Source: Avena insularis (lineage: Eukaryota > Streptophyta > Magnoliopsida > Poales > Poaceae). Taken from it: DNA of 64,000 bases. The notes under the pieces were generated by a model. That model saw only the letters and a list, made by a program, of their open reading frames with translations. It was not told the origin of the DNA and searched no databases. Below are positions 33,424-44,929 of this stretch, piece after piece (the first letter of the stretch is position 1; each line of letters opens with the position of its first letter). The stretch spans positions 203,366,941 to 203,430,940 of the forward strand of contig CM042684.1 in assembly GCA_023614405.1 (NCBI GenBank). Direction: 5' to 3'. Both the position numbers and the translations under genes were made by a program.

Positions 33424-34629
33424 ACAAGTATTGTATATGGAAGTGGAATATGGTGGTGTTAGACTTGTACCTCACCTTGGGGATTGCACCAAACTAGAAA
33501 CCACAAGTGAGAGTTATAAGCGTGCAAAGTGGAATTGCAAAGAAAACTCACACTAAAGAAAGAATTAACTCTCAAAAGCTTGTTGGTGGTAGGTTAGGAT
33601 TGTGGTAAGTCAAAGGCGAAGGTTAACAACTCAAAAGGGTGACGGGAACCTACGACTATATACACACACGTGGAGATAGTTGGGATTGACACAACTATGA
33701 AAATGAGCAAACAAAATGTCCTAACGAAGACTAAGCTTGTTTTCGTGCCAATGCAAGAGAGACCGTGGCTCGTTTGCAAAGAGGAAAAAAGAGCAACGGA
33801 TTTGTGCAATTGCCTTGGGCGCTCTTCTTTCTCTCTTGCTTACAAGCTTTGAGACTCTCTTTTTCAAGGGGAGACTATTTTTCTTTCTCTTTTGCTTTGT
33901 ATCTTTTTTTTTGGCTCTCCCTTGATGCTACCTAGTCACACTTGATATTGCTCTTGCACACTAACTATCCAAGGACAAATGCACAATGCTCAAGCAAACA
34001 CAAGATGAGCCACTCTCATGGGATAGGTACACACAAAGGAAGATAGGGGTTAACAAGGTGACGCAAGTTATACCTTCGTTGGTGATGATGAACTTGGCGT
34101 CGGTGGTGCGGGGTGATGTTCGTGGGCCATGGTGTCGATGAGTGCGAGGGTTGTTGATGTAGAAGCTTGCTGTTAGTTCACGACACGCACACAGGCACAA
34201 ACAAACAAGAAGAAATTAGCCAATGCAAGATTAGAGACAAAACTATCAAAATAAGGAGTCAGGGCCGGAGACTCCGGGGTTTCAGGCCGGAAACTCCGGT
34301 TCAGGCCGAAGACTCCAGTGTGGATAGGCCAGAGACTCCGGTGTGCAGGCCGGAGACTCTGGTCTGGAGTCAGATCACGAACTGCTCGTGTTCTTGAGCG
34401 GAAATCTATGCCTTGGGTCCTCAAATCCGCGAAAAATTGGCCAAATTGGGCTGGGAAAATGCAGGATAAAGCTGGACCAACACCTAAAACAAGGTTTGGT
34501 CGGATCAAAACCACAAATAACACTCCAAATCAAGAGATTGATCCAAAGGCAAATATGGGCTGTTTTTTGGGGATTTTCGAATTTTGGTGGATAGAAGAAA
34601 AATTTGTGGGGGAAATCGTGAGCAACGAA
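33424..34629 (-). other. D1 5' leader
   Basis: About 1.2 kb between the PBS and gag without a convincing gene. Near the PBS (34262-34370) it holds repeats of CCGGAGACTCCGG, the same short palindrome found in the D LTRs. Small open frames here are not conserved. Confidence 0.6.
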
Positions 34630-34642
34630 GCTCTTGATACCA
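34630..34642 (-). promoter_or_regulatory. D1 primer-binding site
   Basis: The minus strand reads TGGTATCAAGAGC three bases inside the LTR. It is a one-base-inserted variant of the TGGTATCAGAGC PBS used by the other families here. Confidence 0.8.
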
Positions 34643-35093
34643 ATATGTTGAGGGCAAACCTCTAGGGTGGCCCGATCTTTCATGATTCCCTTTCAAATCG
34701 AGGATGGAGTCCGGGGAGAGGAGGGAAGGATGAACACGACGAACGCACGCACGAGGAACACGATGAACACACACACAAAAAACCATGATACACACCAATA
34801 GCTCACGCCGGCGGTGACCGGTCCGGCTCAATCCCTAGGATCGGCGCCGGGCGGAGGACTCTCTCTCGAACCGGCATGGTGAGATGGGAGACTCGGTGAG
34901 ATCTTGACGTCTAGGCAAAGGGACACCGATGCCTAGGCCTTGTACAACGCGGAGGCACGATGCAAACTCCAACGAGGTTTGGGGATATTGGTGCTCCTTA
35001 GTCAAGGAGCATGAGGCAATAATTAGATAGATCCACAAAGGGGTTTCCACTAAGTCCAATATCATGCCTAGGGTTTACAATGGAGGTGGGGGA

Positions 35094-35103
35094 CTATATA
35101 TAG
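35094..35103 (-). promoter_or_regulatory. TATA box of D LTR
   Basis: CTATATATAG followed in element sense by TCCCCCACCTCC. The same block is seen at 39064-39073 and 40024-40033, and as CTATAAATA at 60873. Conserved placement in LTRs supports a Pol II core promoter. Confidence 0.7.
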
Positions 35104-35214
35104 GCCAGCCACTTAAATAGGGGTACTTTAGGAATAAAAGACAAGTTCTGGACGGACTAGGGGTTACATGGGCCGCTGGCCCAAAGGCCTTTTCATGCCT
35201 GGCGACGGTTGGAC

Positions 35215-35405
35215 CAAAAACTCCGGTGTGGTAGACCGGAGACTCTGGTCTGGGCCGGAGACTCTGGTCGGTCTCCGGACTGGCCTCCGGAGGGGCCTTC
35301 AGATTGTCCCAGCGTCTGGTTCCGGGGGCAGACCGGAGGTGTGTCCGGAGACTCCGGTGTCTTCAGGCCGGAGACTCCGGTGTGAGCAGACCGGAGACTC
35401 TGGTC
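35215..35405. repeat. CCGGAGACTCCGG palindrome cluster
   Basis: At least six variants of a 13-bp palindrome (CCGGAGACTCCGG, CCGGAGACTCTGG, GGTCTCCGGAC) within 190 bp of the D LTR. Equivalent clusters are at 39178-39390 (minus LTR) and, as the CCGGAGTGTCCGG/CGGACTGTCCGG variant, in the plus-oriented LTR pieces (39730-39915, 60560-60770). Confidence 0.75.
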
Positions 35406-35604
35406 TGAGCAGCTCCAGTGGCTCCTGCTTTAGGCTCTGCTCCTTGTTCTCCATCCTTGGGTGCTTGGTGATGTGCCGAAGCTTCATACCCGATGATGCA
35501 TAGGGTAGTTGCATGAAGTAGCAAGCCATCCATGGAGGTATCAAATTGGCACGAGGAAAGAAGCGAGTTCACCTTAGCTTGTAGGAGTTTGGCTTGTGCA
35601 CGAG

Positions 35605-36825
35605 TCATGGGTCCACTTGGGGGACTTGATGGTGTAGATGTAGGAGCGTCCGTAGGACGGGATGCATCAGCAACACGTTGATTTCAAGTCTCGTAAGAAG
35701 GCTTTTATGTTTGCGAGACAATGCGTCCGCAACTACATTATCTTTGCCCTTCTTATACTTGACAATGTACGGAAAAGACTCCATTAACTCAACCCACTTA
35801 GCGTGTATCTTGCTCAAGTTAGCTTGGCCTTTGAGATATTTCAACGACTCGTGGTCGGAATGTATGATAAATTCCTTGGGCCAAAGGTAGTGTTGCCAAA
35901 CTTGAAGGACACGAACTAAGGCAAAAAGCTCTTTGTCATAAATCGGATAGTTCAGGCAAGAACCATCAAGTTTCTCGCTATGGTAGGCTATAGGACGTCC
36001 GTTTTGCATAAGGACTCCTCCAATGCCAATACCACTAGCATCGCACTCTATCTCAAAAGTTTTTGTGAAATATAGTAAAGCAAGGAGAGGTGCTTCGGTG
36101 AGCCTCCTTTTGAGTTCATCAAAAGCTTTTTGTTGTGCTTTGCCCCACACGAAGGTGACATTCTTCTTCGTCAACTCGTTGAGAGGACAAGCAATAGAGG
36201 AAAATTCTTTCACAAAGCGACGATAGAAACCAGCCAACCCATGAAAACTTCGGAGTTCACTCACATTTGTTGGGATGGGCCAATCTCGTATGTCCTTTAC
36301 CTTGGAAACATCAACTTCAATTCCCTTCGGAGAAACGACAAATCCAAGAAAAATAAACTTGCCTTTAGCAAAAGTGCACTTGGGAAGATTAGCATAAAGC
36401 TTTTCATGTCGAAGGATTTGCAAAACTTCCTTGACATGTGTTATATGGTCCTCAAGTGATTTGCTATAAACAAGAATATCATCAAAATAGACAACACCAC
36501 TTTTTCCAATGAGAGAACGCAAGATATGATTCATTAGGCGCATGAAGGTTGATGGGGAATTAGACAAACCAAAGGGAATAACGAACCATTCATAGAGACC
36601 AAGTTTGGTCTTGAAGGCGGTTTTCCACTCATCACCTTCAGCCATGCGTATTTGATGGTAACCACTACGAAGATCAATTTTCAAAAAAATAGTGGCTCCA
36701 CACAACTGATCAAGCATGTCATCGAGACGTGGTATGGGATGTCGATAATGCACGGTGATAGCATTGATTGGACGGCAGTCCATGCATAACCGTAACGTAT
36801 CATCCGTCTTTGGAACAAGAATCAC
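35605..36825 (-). pseudogene. D2 RT and RNase H, fused to LTR sequence
   Basis: A 406-codon uninterrupted frame: [57 protein letters not shown], the thumb/connection [15 protein letters not shown], RNase [58 protein letters not shown]. After TRLEINVL it runs straight into LTR sequence at 35669 and stops at 35605, so the C-terminal ~20 residues are LTR-encoded. This is the best preserved RT/RNase H in the window. Integrase is lost. Confidence 0.9.
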
Positions 36826-38773
36826 GGGTACGACACTTGGACTAGTGCTAACTTAGATCAAACCTTTGAAGATGAGTTGGTTGATTTGACGTTCAATCTC
36901 CTTTGTCTCCTCCGGGTTCGTGCGGTAGGCGGTGCGGTTTGGAAGTGGTGCACCGGGGATGAGGTAATGCGATGTTCGATGCCACGAAGAGGAGGTAGTC
37001 CATGTGGAAGCTCTTCGGGGAACACATCCTTGAATTCCTGCAAAACACTCATCAAAGATGGAGGAACATTGGTTAATTCGTTAGTTCCTTGCGCTAGTCC
37101 CTTGGAAAGGAGGACATAGTGCAAGATTGATGGGTTGTTCTGAACATCTCTCATCTCACTTTTGGTGGCAAGGAGAACACTCTTAGTTTTCCACTCGGAT
37201 TTGGCTTGTGGCTCTCACTCACTATGAGGTGGTTATCTCTCTCACCGCTCTTCTCACAAGTAGGTGTTGTGCTTTGCGCCCTCACTAAAGCCTTTGCATT
37301 GTCCGCAATTATTTGGCTAGGAGTCATCGGTTGCAAAACACATGTTTTGTTGAACCATTTGAAGGTGTATACATTGGTGCGACCATCATGTTGAGAAGCC
37401 TTGTCAAATTGCCACGATCGACCAAGAAGCATGTGGCAAACTGTCATAGGAACCACATCACACTCCACCTTATCTTTGTAAGGACCAATGGCGAAGGGGA
37501 CCAATACGGTATGCTTGATCTTCACGGACCCTTGGTCACTTAGCCATTGCATGTGGTAGGGGTGCTTGTGCGGATGGAGGGTGAGGTTGAGCTTCTCGCA
37601 CAACTCGGTGCTAGGAAGGTTGTGACAACTCCCTCCATCAATGATCACCTTGATAGATTTGCCATTGATGCCGGCTCATGTTTGGAAGATATTGGAGCGT
37701 TGGTCTTCATGCAATTGTGCTTGAGTGGTCAATATCCTTGTGACGACAAGCGATGGACTTGCGTCATGCTCACACATGAGGAGTTCTTGATCATCTTCCA
37801 CTCATTGTCTTGCCATTGCTTCCTTGACACGGGCATCAAACTCATCTTCACTCAAGTACTCTTCATCACCATTGTCATGGATGAACAAGACTTTCTTGTT
37901 TCCACATTCGGCCGACTTGTGTCCTTTACCTCCACACTTGTAGCATTCACCGTTGAAAGGTGTATCACTTTTTGCTTGCTTGCCACCTAGGGGCAGTTTC
38001 CCTTGAGGAAGTGTGGGCTTGAAGGAAGGCTTGGAGGTACTTGAGGGGCTTCCATTAAAGTTGTTGGTGTAGCGGTCGAATCTTGCTTGTAGGTGAAGTA
38101 CGTCTTGGGCTTGTTGTACTTGATATCCTCTTGCACTTGACGTTCAGCATTTGTTGCTATGTGCATAAGCTCAACCATGGTGTTGTATGTTTGGAACTCG
38201 ACGATGCGCTTGATTGGGTGATTCAAGCCAATAAGGAAACATGCCATTGTTTGCTCCATGCGCTCATCAATGTTGGCGCGAATCAGGTTGAGTTCCATTT
38301 CCTTGGAGTATTCTTCCACGGTCTTTGTCCCTTGACAAAGCGCTTGAAGGTTGTTGAAGAGGTCACGCGTGTAGTGCGCGGGGACGAACCGGGATAACGA
38401 GCAACTTGAACTTGTTCCCACCAAAGGTTGGCGTAATCATGAAACTCAAGCGAAGCCATGGTGACCATCTTCTCGTTGCTATAGTTGTGCATGCGGAAGA
38501 TCTTGTCGACTTTGAGTGCCCACGAGAGGTATTCTTCGGGGTCATTGGATCCGGTGAACTTGGGCATTGTGAACTTGAGCTTGCCAAAAGTTTCTTCATC
38601 GTTGCGGTCATTACGACGAGCTTGGTGACCTTGTTGATGATCTTGTAGTTGGGGAGGTGGAACTTGGTTCTCGCGTCCTTGTTGCGGAGCTTGCTCTTGG
38701 TATTGTTGTTGAGGACCTTGCTCTTGCTCTTGGCATGGTTATTGACGTGGTTGAGGCGCTTGGGCCTCATGGT
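36826..38773 (-). pseudogene. D2 gag and protease, truncated
   Basis: 37151-37648 encodes protease (IIDGGSCHNLPSTELCE, ECDVVPMTVCHMLLGRSW, DKASQHDGRTNVYTF) and the start of the linker; 36858-37154 continues the linker to RT. 37800-37960 holds the CCHC knuckle, and 37987-38567 the capsid domain with an internal rearrangement near 38396 (an about 70-bp deletion relative to D1). The 5' gag, leader and PBS are missing: at 38773 the gag Gln/His-rich region joins directly to the middle of an LTR. Confidence 0.82.
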
Positions 38774-39655
38774 GACGCCAACGGTGACCGGTCCGACGCG
38801 ATCCCTAGGATCGGCGTCGGGCGGACGACTCTCTCTCGAACTGGCACGGTGAGATGGGAGACTCAGTGAGATCTTGACGTCTAGGCAAAGGGACACCGAT
38901 GCCTAGGCCTTGTACAACATGGAGGCACGATGCAAACTCCAATCATGTTTGGGGATATTGGTGCTCCTTAGTCAAGGAGCATGAGGCAAGAATTAGATAG
39001 ATCCACAAAGGGGTTTCCACTAACTCCAATATCATGCCTAGGGTTTACAATGGAGGTGGGGGACTATATATAGGCCAGCCACTTAAACAGGGGTACTTTA
39101 GGAATAAAAGACAAGTTCTGGATAGACTAGGGGTTACATGGGCCGTAGGCCCAAAGGCCTTTTCATGCCTGGCGACGGTCGGACCGGAGACTCCGGTGTG
39201 GTGGACCGGAGACTCCGATCTGGGCCGGAGACTCCGGTCGCTCTCCGGACTGGCCTCCATATGGGCCTTTAGATTGTCCTAGCGCCTGGTTCCGGGGCAG
39301 ACCGGAGGTGGGTCCGGAGACTTCGGTGTCTTCAGGTCGGAGACTTTGACAGGCTGGAGACTCTGGTGTGAGCAGACCGGAGACTCCGGTCTGAGCAGCT
39401 CCAGCGGCTCCTGCTTCACGCTCTGCTCCTTGTTCTCCATCCTTGGGTGCTTGGTGATGTGCCGAAGCTTCATACCTGATGATGCATAGGGTAGTTGCAT
39501 GAAGTAGCATGCCATCCAAGGAGGTATCAAATTGGCACGACGAAAGGAGCGAGTTCTACTTAGCTTGTAGGAGTTCGGCTCGTGCACAAGTCATGGGTCC
39601 ACTTGGGGGACTTGATGGTGTAGATGTAGGAGCATCCGTAGGATGGGCTGCATCA
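38774..39655 (-). repeat. D2 LTR, truncated at its outer end
   Basis: Matches the middle LTR from GGTGACCGGTCC to GCTGCATCA; about 160 bp of the LTR start (TGTTGAGGGC side) are absent. The join to gag at 38773 is a simple deletion junction. Confidence 0.87.
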
Positions 39656-40479
39656 CGACTACTCTGTGCATCATCAGGTACAAACCCCCGCCGCGTCGAC
39701 CCTCGAGCCCAGGAGCTACACCTGCCCTGAAGCAGAGTGACCCAGAGTGTCCGCCCGGATCCAGCCGGAGTGTCCGGCCCGACCGGAGTGTCCGGCCTGC
39801 CCCAGCCCGAACCTGGCGTGGACATTCAGAAGGTCAATTCGGACAATTCCCGGACACCACCCAGAGTGTCCGGCCGCCCCGGACTGTCCGGTCATTCCGA
39901 CCCGGACTGTCTGGTCCAAGTGATGGGCCTGCGAGCCTAGCTGCGCCCTATGGCCCATGTACCCCTCTACTTCGCCCAGAACTCTACTTTAATGCCTGAA
40001 TTAGCCCTGAACTTGTGGTTGGCCTATATATAGTCCCCCACCTCCATTGCAAACCCTAGGCATGATATTGGAATTAGTGGAAACCCTTATGGATCTATCT
40101 AATTCTTGCCTCATGCTACTTGACTAAGGAGCACCAATATCCCCAAACCTCGTTGGAGTTTGCATCGTGCCTCCGCGTTGTACAAGGCCTAGGCATCGGT
40201 GTCCCTTTGCCTAGACGTCAAGATCTCATTGAGTCTCCCATATCGCCATGCCGGTTCGAGAGAGAGTCCTCCGCCTGACGCCGATCCTAGGGATAGCGTC
40301 GGACTGGTCACTGCCGGCGTGAGCTATTGGTGTGTATCGTGGTTTTGCGTGTGTGTGTTCATCGCGTTCTTCGTACGTGCGTTCGTCGTGTTCATCTTCC
40401 CCTCCTCTCCTCGCACTCCATCCTCGATTTAAAAGGGAATCGTGAAAGGTCGGGCCATCCTAGAGGTTTGCCCTCAACA
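39656..40479 (+). repeat. Inverted D/E-type LTR piece
   Basis: Plus orientation, beginning inside the LTR (ACTACTCTGTGCATCATC) and ending with the true LTR end CCCTCAACA. Its GTGTCCGG palindrome variants resemble the E LTR more than the minus-strand D LTRs. TATA at 40024-40033. Confidence 0.85.
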
Positions 40480-40646
40480 GAGTAGTTGCATGAAGTTGCA
40501 CACCATCCCAGGAGGTATCAAATTGGCACGAGGAGAGGAGCGAGTTCACCTTAGCTTGTAGGAGTTTGGCTCGGGCACGAGTCATGGGTCCACTTGGGGG
40601 ACTTGTTGGTGTAGATGTAGGAGCGTCCATAGGATGGGCTGCATCA
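40480..40646 (-). repeat. D LTR start piece at right edge of composite
   Basis: Minus orientation, GAGTAGTTGCATG to GCTGCATCA, followed by GTCCC. It is complementary in position to the part missing from 39656-40479; the two share the 7-bp string ACTACTC/GAGTAGT at their breakpoint, as if one LTR had been folded and inverted. Confidence 0.85.
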
Positions 40647-40651
40647 GTCCC

Positions 40652-41650
40652 GATTCCCCCAGTTTTTCCCACCGGCCCTCCCAAAAACCCCAAGCTCATT
40701 TGTCCCCTCCATGACCACCGCGCACATCGGCTTGAGCTGCAGTCTCATGCACCGCCGTGCAACCGCTTCACCGACGCTCACCCACCAGATCTAGGAGCTG
40801 CGGCACCACGCCGATGGCGTCATCGACCACCCAAGCTTTGCTTCCTCGCCGCCAAAAGCTACCCAACCGTATCGGATCCGCTTCACCGGTGTCCACCGGG
40901 CGTGATCTAGTTCAATGAGTTCCATGTCCACCGCTCCAGACCAGCTGCACGGCCGTCGCCGTTCACTGCACCGGATCTGCCTCAGCGATGCTCTCGTCCA
41001 CCACTTTCTAGCCGGCATCGACCGCCCAAGATCTGCTTCCCCGACATGAACAACCACCGCAACCACAGCACCCTCGGTGACCTGGACGTCACTCGCACGG
41101 TACCGATGATGCTTAGACGCCTCTCTGACCAAGGTTGACCAAATGTCCAACCCGTTTTTGTTTTGTCAGTGGTATAGCAGGTTCAAGCATGTCGCAGTGA
41201 ATTGCATTTTTGTATTCGTGGTAGTACATACAAGTCATTGGGCATGCCTGTTCTTCGTGCTAGTACATACAATGTCATTAGACATGTTGGTTTGCATTCG
41301 CTGCTCTACAAATATCAAGTCATGCACATGTCTGTTATTTTGTAATGCACATGTTCTTATCTTATCTGCTCCGTACACCAGTAAATGCTTGCTATTGTTT
41401 AGTTCTTGCAAAATGTAATGTCAGTGGAAAATATTAGTGTGGATTCCCTGCTACACAGTTACTGAATCTATCTGGTTATTCCTGAGCTAAGTTCCTACTA
41501 TTATTTCTTCCCTGACATCGTTCTGCTATCCTATGGTACCTGTTCAAACTCTTCGTACTAGTTCAATTATAATTTTGTTGTTGCCATCTTGTTCTTCAAA
41601 AGCTGCAACACTGACTATTTTCGTTTTCTTTGCGTAGAGCTCAAAAAGGC
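40652..41650. other. Unassigned sequence right of the D composite
   Basis: A GC/Pro-rich part (40652-41130) with no stable frame, followed by T-rich sequence. No LTR or TIR is seen. It is the continuation of the host (or an older element) interrupted by the composite. Confidence 0.4.
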
Positions 41651-41659
41651 AACACTGAA

Positions 41660-42215
41660 CATGTTGGTTTGCACAGCCTACAGGTCCACCAGCGATGCCA
41701 TTATATATTTTTTGTATCTGGTGCTGGTTCGTCCTAATCAATGGCATAATTATTCTTTACTATATTCATTCGTGTTTTCCATTCCTGCTCAACAAGTTCT
41801 AGTATGATGAAGTCATAATTTCTATGTGGTTCATTCTTAGCTATGATAGTAACTACATGCCATTGTGTAGCTCACCGCAAATTCCGAGTTACCCAATGTC
41901 TCTTGCATTCCAGGAGATACCACTTCTTCCATATATATTTGTTGAAATGACCTGGCTAGTTTATACTGAAATTCTAAGAAACACTTTGTTTGATTGCTCA
42001 TTTCATTGTTGGCATACTTGTCTAATGCTTGTTTGTCATGTTCTACAGGTTCACAAGCCACACCATTATATCTCGTATCTAGTTCTGATTCGTCCTACGC
42101 AACGACATAACTATCCTCTACTATATAGTTCATTCATGGTTTGCATTCCTGCTCTACAAGTTTGTATTATGCAGTTATAATTCCTATCTAGCTCATTCTT
42201 AGCTATGAGTAGTTT
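41660..42215. repeat. Tandem duplication, period about 375 bp
   Basis: 41660-41850 and 42035-42215 are diverged copies sharing ACAGGTYCACMAGC, CCATTATAT, TATCTRGTKCTGRTTCGTCC, CATTCCTGCTC and TTCTTAGCTATGA. There is no coding potential across the repeat. Confidence 0.65.
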
Positions 42216-42569
42216 GTCTTCTTTGCCGTATTAATTTGTTATTAGTTAGTTTCAGACTGCAATTATTGCTATCGCCACCAAAGAGGGGACTACAAGATCA
42301 TATCTCAAGGTGGTTTTCCAATGTAGCTGTCACACTCAAAGGGAGATGCAGTTGATGGATTGAGAAAGAATATTGAGGACTCTGCTATCAACTTGATTTG
42401 CAACTGAAGTGCTGAATTTTCTTTCCCTTTTGTTCATATTTTGTAATATTTTTAAGAAGTTTGCAGCTGATGTAAAATCTAGATAACTCGCATACGCCAT
42501 GTAGGCATTTAGTTGACGCCGTCCACGCATGGCTATACCATAACTGCGCCAGCGAGGTCGATCAGGTTT

Positions 42570-43060
42570 CAGAGTTACCGAAACAGTAACGGTAACTGGC
42601 CAAAACAATAATATGACAAAACAACGACAGACCAAAACAACAACGGTAACTGGTTAAAACAGCAACATGCCAAAAGCGATATGAGGCGAAAGCGTAACAT
42701 GCGAAAAACATTAACATGCCAAAGCGATAAGCGAAAACGATACCAAGCCAAGAATAAAGTTGAAACGATAGGCCAAAACAGTAACAGGCCAAAAGCGAAT
42801 GAGCCTAAGCGATAACAGGCCAAATAGTATCAGGCCAAAACACTAGCAGACGAGAACAGTGGCGATCTAGCACAGTAACATGCCTAAATACTAACATGCC
42901 AGAACAATAACAGGCCTGAATAGTAACATGCCAGAGCAGGGGAAACCAGCATAGTAACGGGCCAGAACAGTAAAGGGCCACAACAGTAAAGGACATGAAT
43001 AGTAAACGACCAGAACAGTAACGAGACAGAATAGTAAAAGGCTAGAACAGTGTCGGACCT
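42570..43060. repeat. Degenerate minisatellite, unit about 15-16 bp
   Basis: More than 20 variants of CAGTAACAGGCCAAAA / CAGAACAGTAACAGGC in a row, highly degenerate with A-rich spacers. Minus-strand frames that read through it (for example 42575-42823) are an effect of the repeat and composition. Confidence 0.7.
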
Positions 43061-43558
43061 TCTCAAAAGTGGATCGTTCGTAGGCGGCCCATGACAAGCT
43101 GGGAGAACAGTAACGGGCTGACCGTGGGCTTTAACAGTATCGGGCCTACTTGACGCAGCCTATTAATGGGCCGAACAGTATTCGAAATGTGTGGGCTTTT
43201 GTAGGTAAAGCGATGTGAGCCTAACATTCGCGTCATTGGCCACATCTTTGGGCCCATTTCAAACATTGTTGGACAAAACAATAAAGGGTCGTAATCTTAT
43301 TGGGATTTCTTGATGGGCCGACCCACTTAATTATGAGCAAGCCTTGTCTGGGCCTGGCTTCTACCACGGTTTCCGTGGCCGTTAACGGCGGGTGCCACAT
43401 GGCATTTTGCATGACATCAGCAGTCAACATGGCTGGCGAACAGATCTACGACGGAACAAGTTTTCGTGGCTGAAGGGTGCGATCCGCCACGGTCAGGAAA
43501 AACATGTGGTAGATTCTTTAGTGACGGGGCTTTTACCACAATGGGCATCCATCGTAGA
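43061..43558. other. Sequence leading into a CACTA terminus
   Basis: Unique sequence, probably the subterminal region of the CACTA element. It contains partial self-complementary strings (ACCACGGTTTCCGTGG near 43361). No gene is seen. Confidence 0.4.
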
Positions 43559-43633
43559 AGACTTTTTAGCCACGAAAAACGGGCCTTCAACCACGAAAAT
43601 CGTTCGTGGTAAAAGCCAACTTTTCTTGTAGTG
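43559..43633. mobile_element. CACTA-type DNA transposon terminus
   Basis: Ends TTTTCTTGTAGTG, the inverted form of the CACTACAAGAAAA terminus typical of plant CACTA (En/Spm) elements. The subterminal repeats CCACGAAAA and TTCGTGGT fit. The expected 3-bp target duplication would be TCT (43634-43636). The opposite terminus is not found in the window, so this is an orphan or truncated element. Confidence 0.7.
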
Positions 43634-43636
43634 TCT

Positions 43637-44890
43637 ATTTTTTTTGAATGGGAACAGGGGCTAGAAGACCCCAGAAGCTACACATTAAACCACGTGGCAG
43701 GTACAAATTACAGAAAGGACCTTTGCATAAAGCACCCTAGCAAAACTAGATAAAACTGAAAAGGGCCTCTCACTAAGAAAAAACACCATAGGGCTAAAAG
43801 ATAAAAAGCAATCAAGCCCTCTCGTGCCTCCACCACCAAACTCCGGCGACCTCCAACGAACAACAAGGTCAAGTGAGACTGTTGCTCGTGATGCTCCACT
43901 ATCCGGAGAAGAAGCGGTATCGCCGGCTACCTTGCAGTCCGTGGGGACGAACCACTTGCTAACTGCAAGGTGTCGAGCACCGACACGACGCTTCGAAGAA
44001 GGGCCTCCGATGGAGGTTGAACCCCATGGTCGCCTTTCGACCAGAACGGGCAGTGGCCCGGCGGCACCACCACCACCAAAGGACCACTGTGAAGAGAATC
44101 TCGCGGGCGCAGTTTCACCAAAAACTGACTCCAGCCCCATCTTCGACGTCATGCCCATCTCCCTACTAACCCTCGCCCCCACGGCAGGCCTGTAGAGGGA
44201 GGAAGGGCAAACCGCCATCAATAGAGTGAAGAGGTCGGAGAGCTTTATGAACGAGCCACGAGAACCACACCTCCCTCTGCAGCCTCCATCCATAGGAGCT
44301 AGAAGAAGAAGGAGGCACCATGACCTCCCGCTGCCACTCGGCAACAAGCATGAGTAACTCGCCGGCAGCGCACGAGACAGCCGCACCGCAGATCCAAGCT
44401 CGCATCCCCCACTGCCACGGTCGGCCAAAGCAGGGCCTAGGACAAGAAGCAGCAGCAAGCACGCAACCCAAGCAGCGAGACTCCCTCCCGATAGCCGTCG
44501 AACGCGCTCGAACTCGCACCCCCGCCGCCATGGCTGGCCGGTGGCAAAAGAGGGCTCGGGGAGGCCAGCAAGGAGGGAGGCCCGCCCAGCAGCTTTATTG
44601 CGGAGATCCTCGGGATCTCGACCACCGTCGTGCTCGCCAATCGACGGAGCACCGCTGCCAAAGAGATCAAACGAGATGCCCAAGATCCAGCTACGTGGAG
44701 CTTGAGCCCTACTCCAACTACTGGCAAACCGTCACGATCTACATCTACGGGCTAACCTACAAGCGCCGGCGCCTCTCCTCCGCCTCTCTCGACCAGCAGC
44801 GTCGATGAGGTTGGCTTTAGAGCGGCCCGGCATGCAGGATTGCTCAGAGGGGGACTGCAGCAGGGGGGGAGAAGGGGAGGAAGAGAGACG
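43637..44890 (-). mobile_element. Poly(A)-ended retroposon-like GC-rich block
   Basis: On the minus strand the block ends with ...CCCATTCAAAAAAAA at 43637-43650, beside the CACTA terminus, like the 3' end of a LINE or processed retroposon. A 332-codon minus-strand frame (43685-44683) covers most of it but is Gly/Ser/Arg-rich, overlapped by other frames and lacks RT or endonuclease motifs. No clear target duplication was found. Could be a 5'-truncated LINE or unrelated. Confidence 0.35.
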
Positions 44891-44929
44891 GGTCAGCTGG
44901 CGCTCCAAAGTTTAGATAAGTTTCCTCAA

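Larger units (their letters stand above)
34646..35669 (-). repeat. D middle LTR (1024 bp, full length)
   Basis: Full LTR of D1 (5' in element sense). Contains a palindromic TATA box (CTATATATAG, 35094-35103) on the minus strand and a run of CCGGAGACTCCGG-like palindromes (35215-35400). It abuts D2 pol directly at 35670 with no PPT. Confidence 0.92.
27412..40646 (-). mobile_element. D composite: nested and rearranged D-family gypsy elements
   Basis: The outer ends are LTR termini (TGTTGAGGGC at 27412, GCTGCATCA at 40646) flanked by the same 5 bp, GTCCC (27407-27411, 40647-40651). Inside are, in order: LTR, full interior D1, LTR, partial interior D2, truncated LTR, inverted LTR piece, LTR end piece. 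The interior D1-LTR edge at 35669 joins D2 in mid-pol. This fits D1 inserting into D2, followed by recombination between the two left LTRs that removed the D2 left part. Protease-RT-RNase H-integrase order makes it Ty3/gypsy. Confidence 0.88.

Noticed and set aside
27412..35669. D1 as a simple element with its own flanking duplication
   Set aside because: GTCCC on the left does not match GCAAC on the right; the match is at 40647, so the composite is the unit flanked by the duplication.
42575..43097. Minus-strand Cys/Leu-rich ORFs
   Set aside because: They are translations of the degenerate CAGTAACAGGCC minisatellite and have no independent support.
43685..44683. 332-codon minus-strand ORF as a gene
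   Set aside because: GC-rich with several long overlapping frames, no recognised domain; treated as part of a retroposon-like block.
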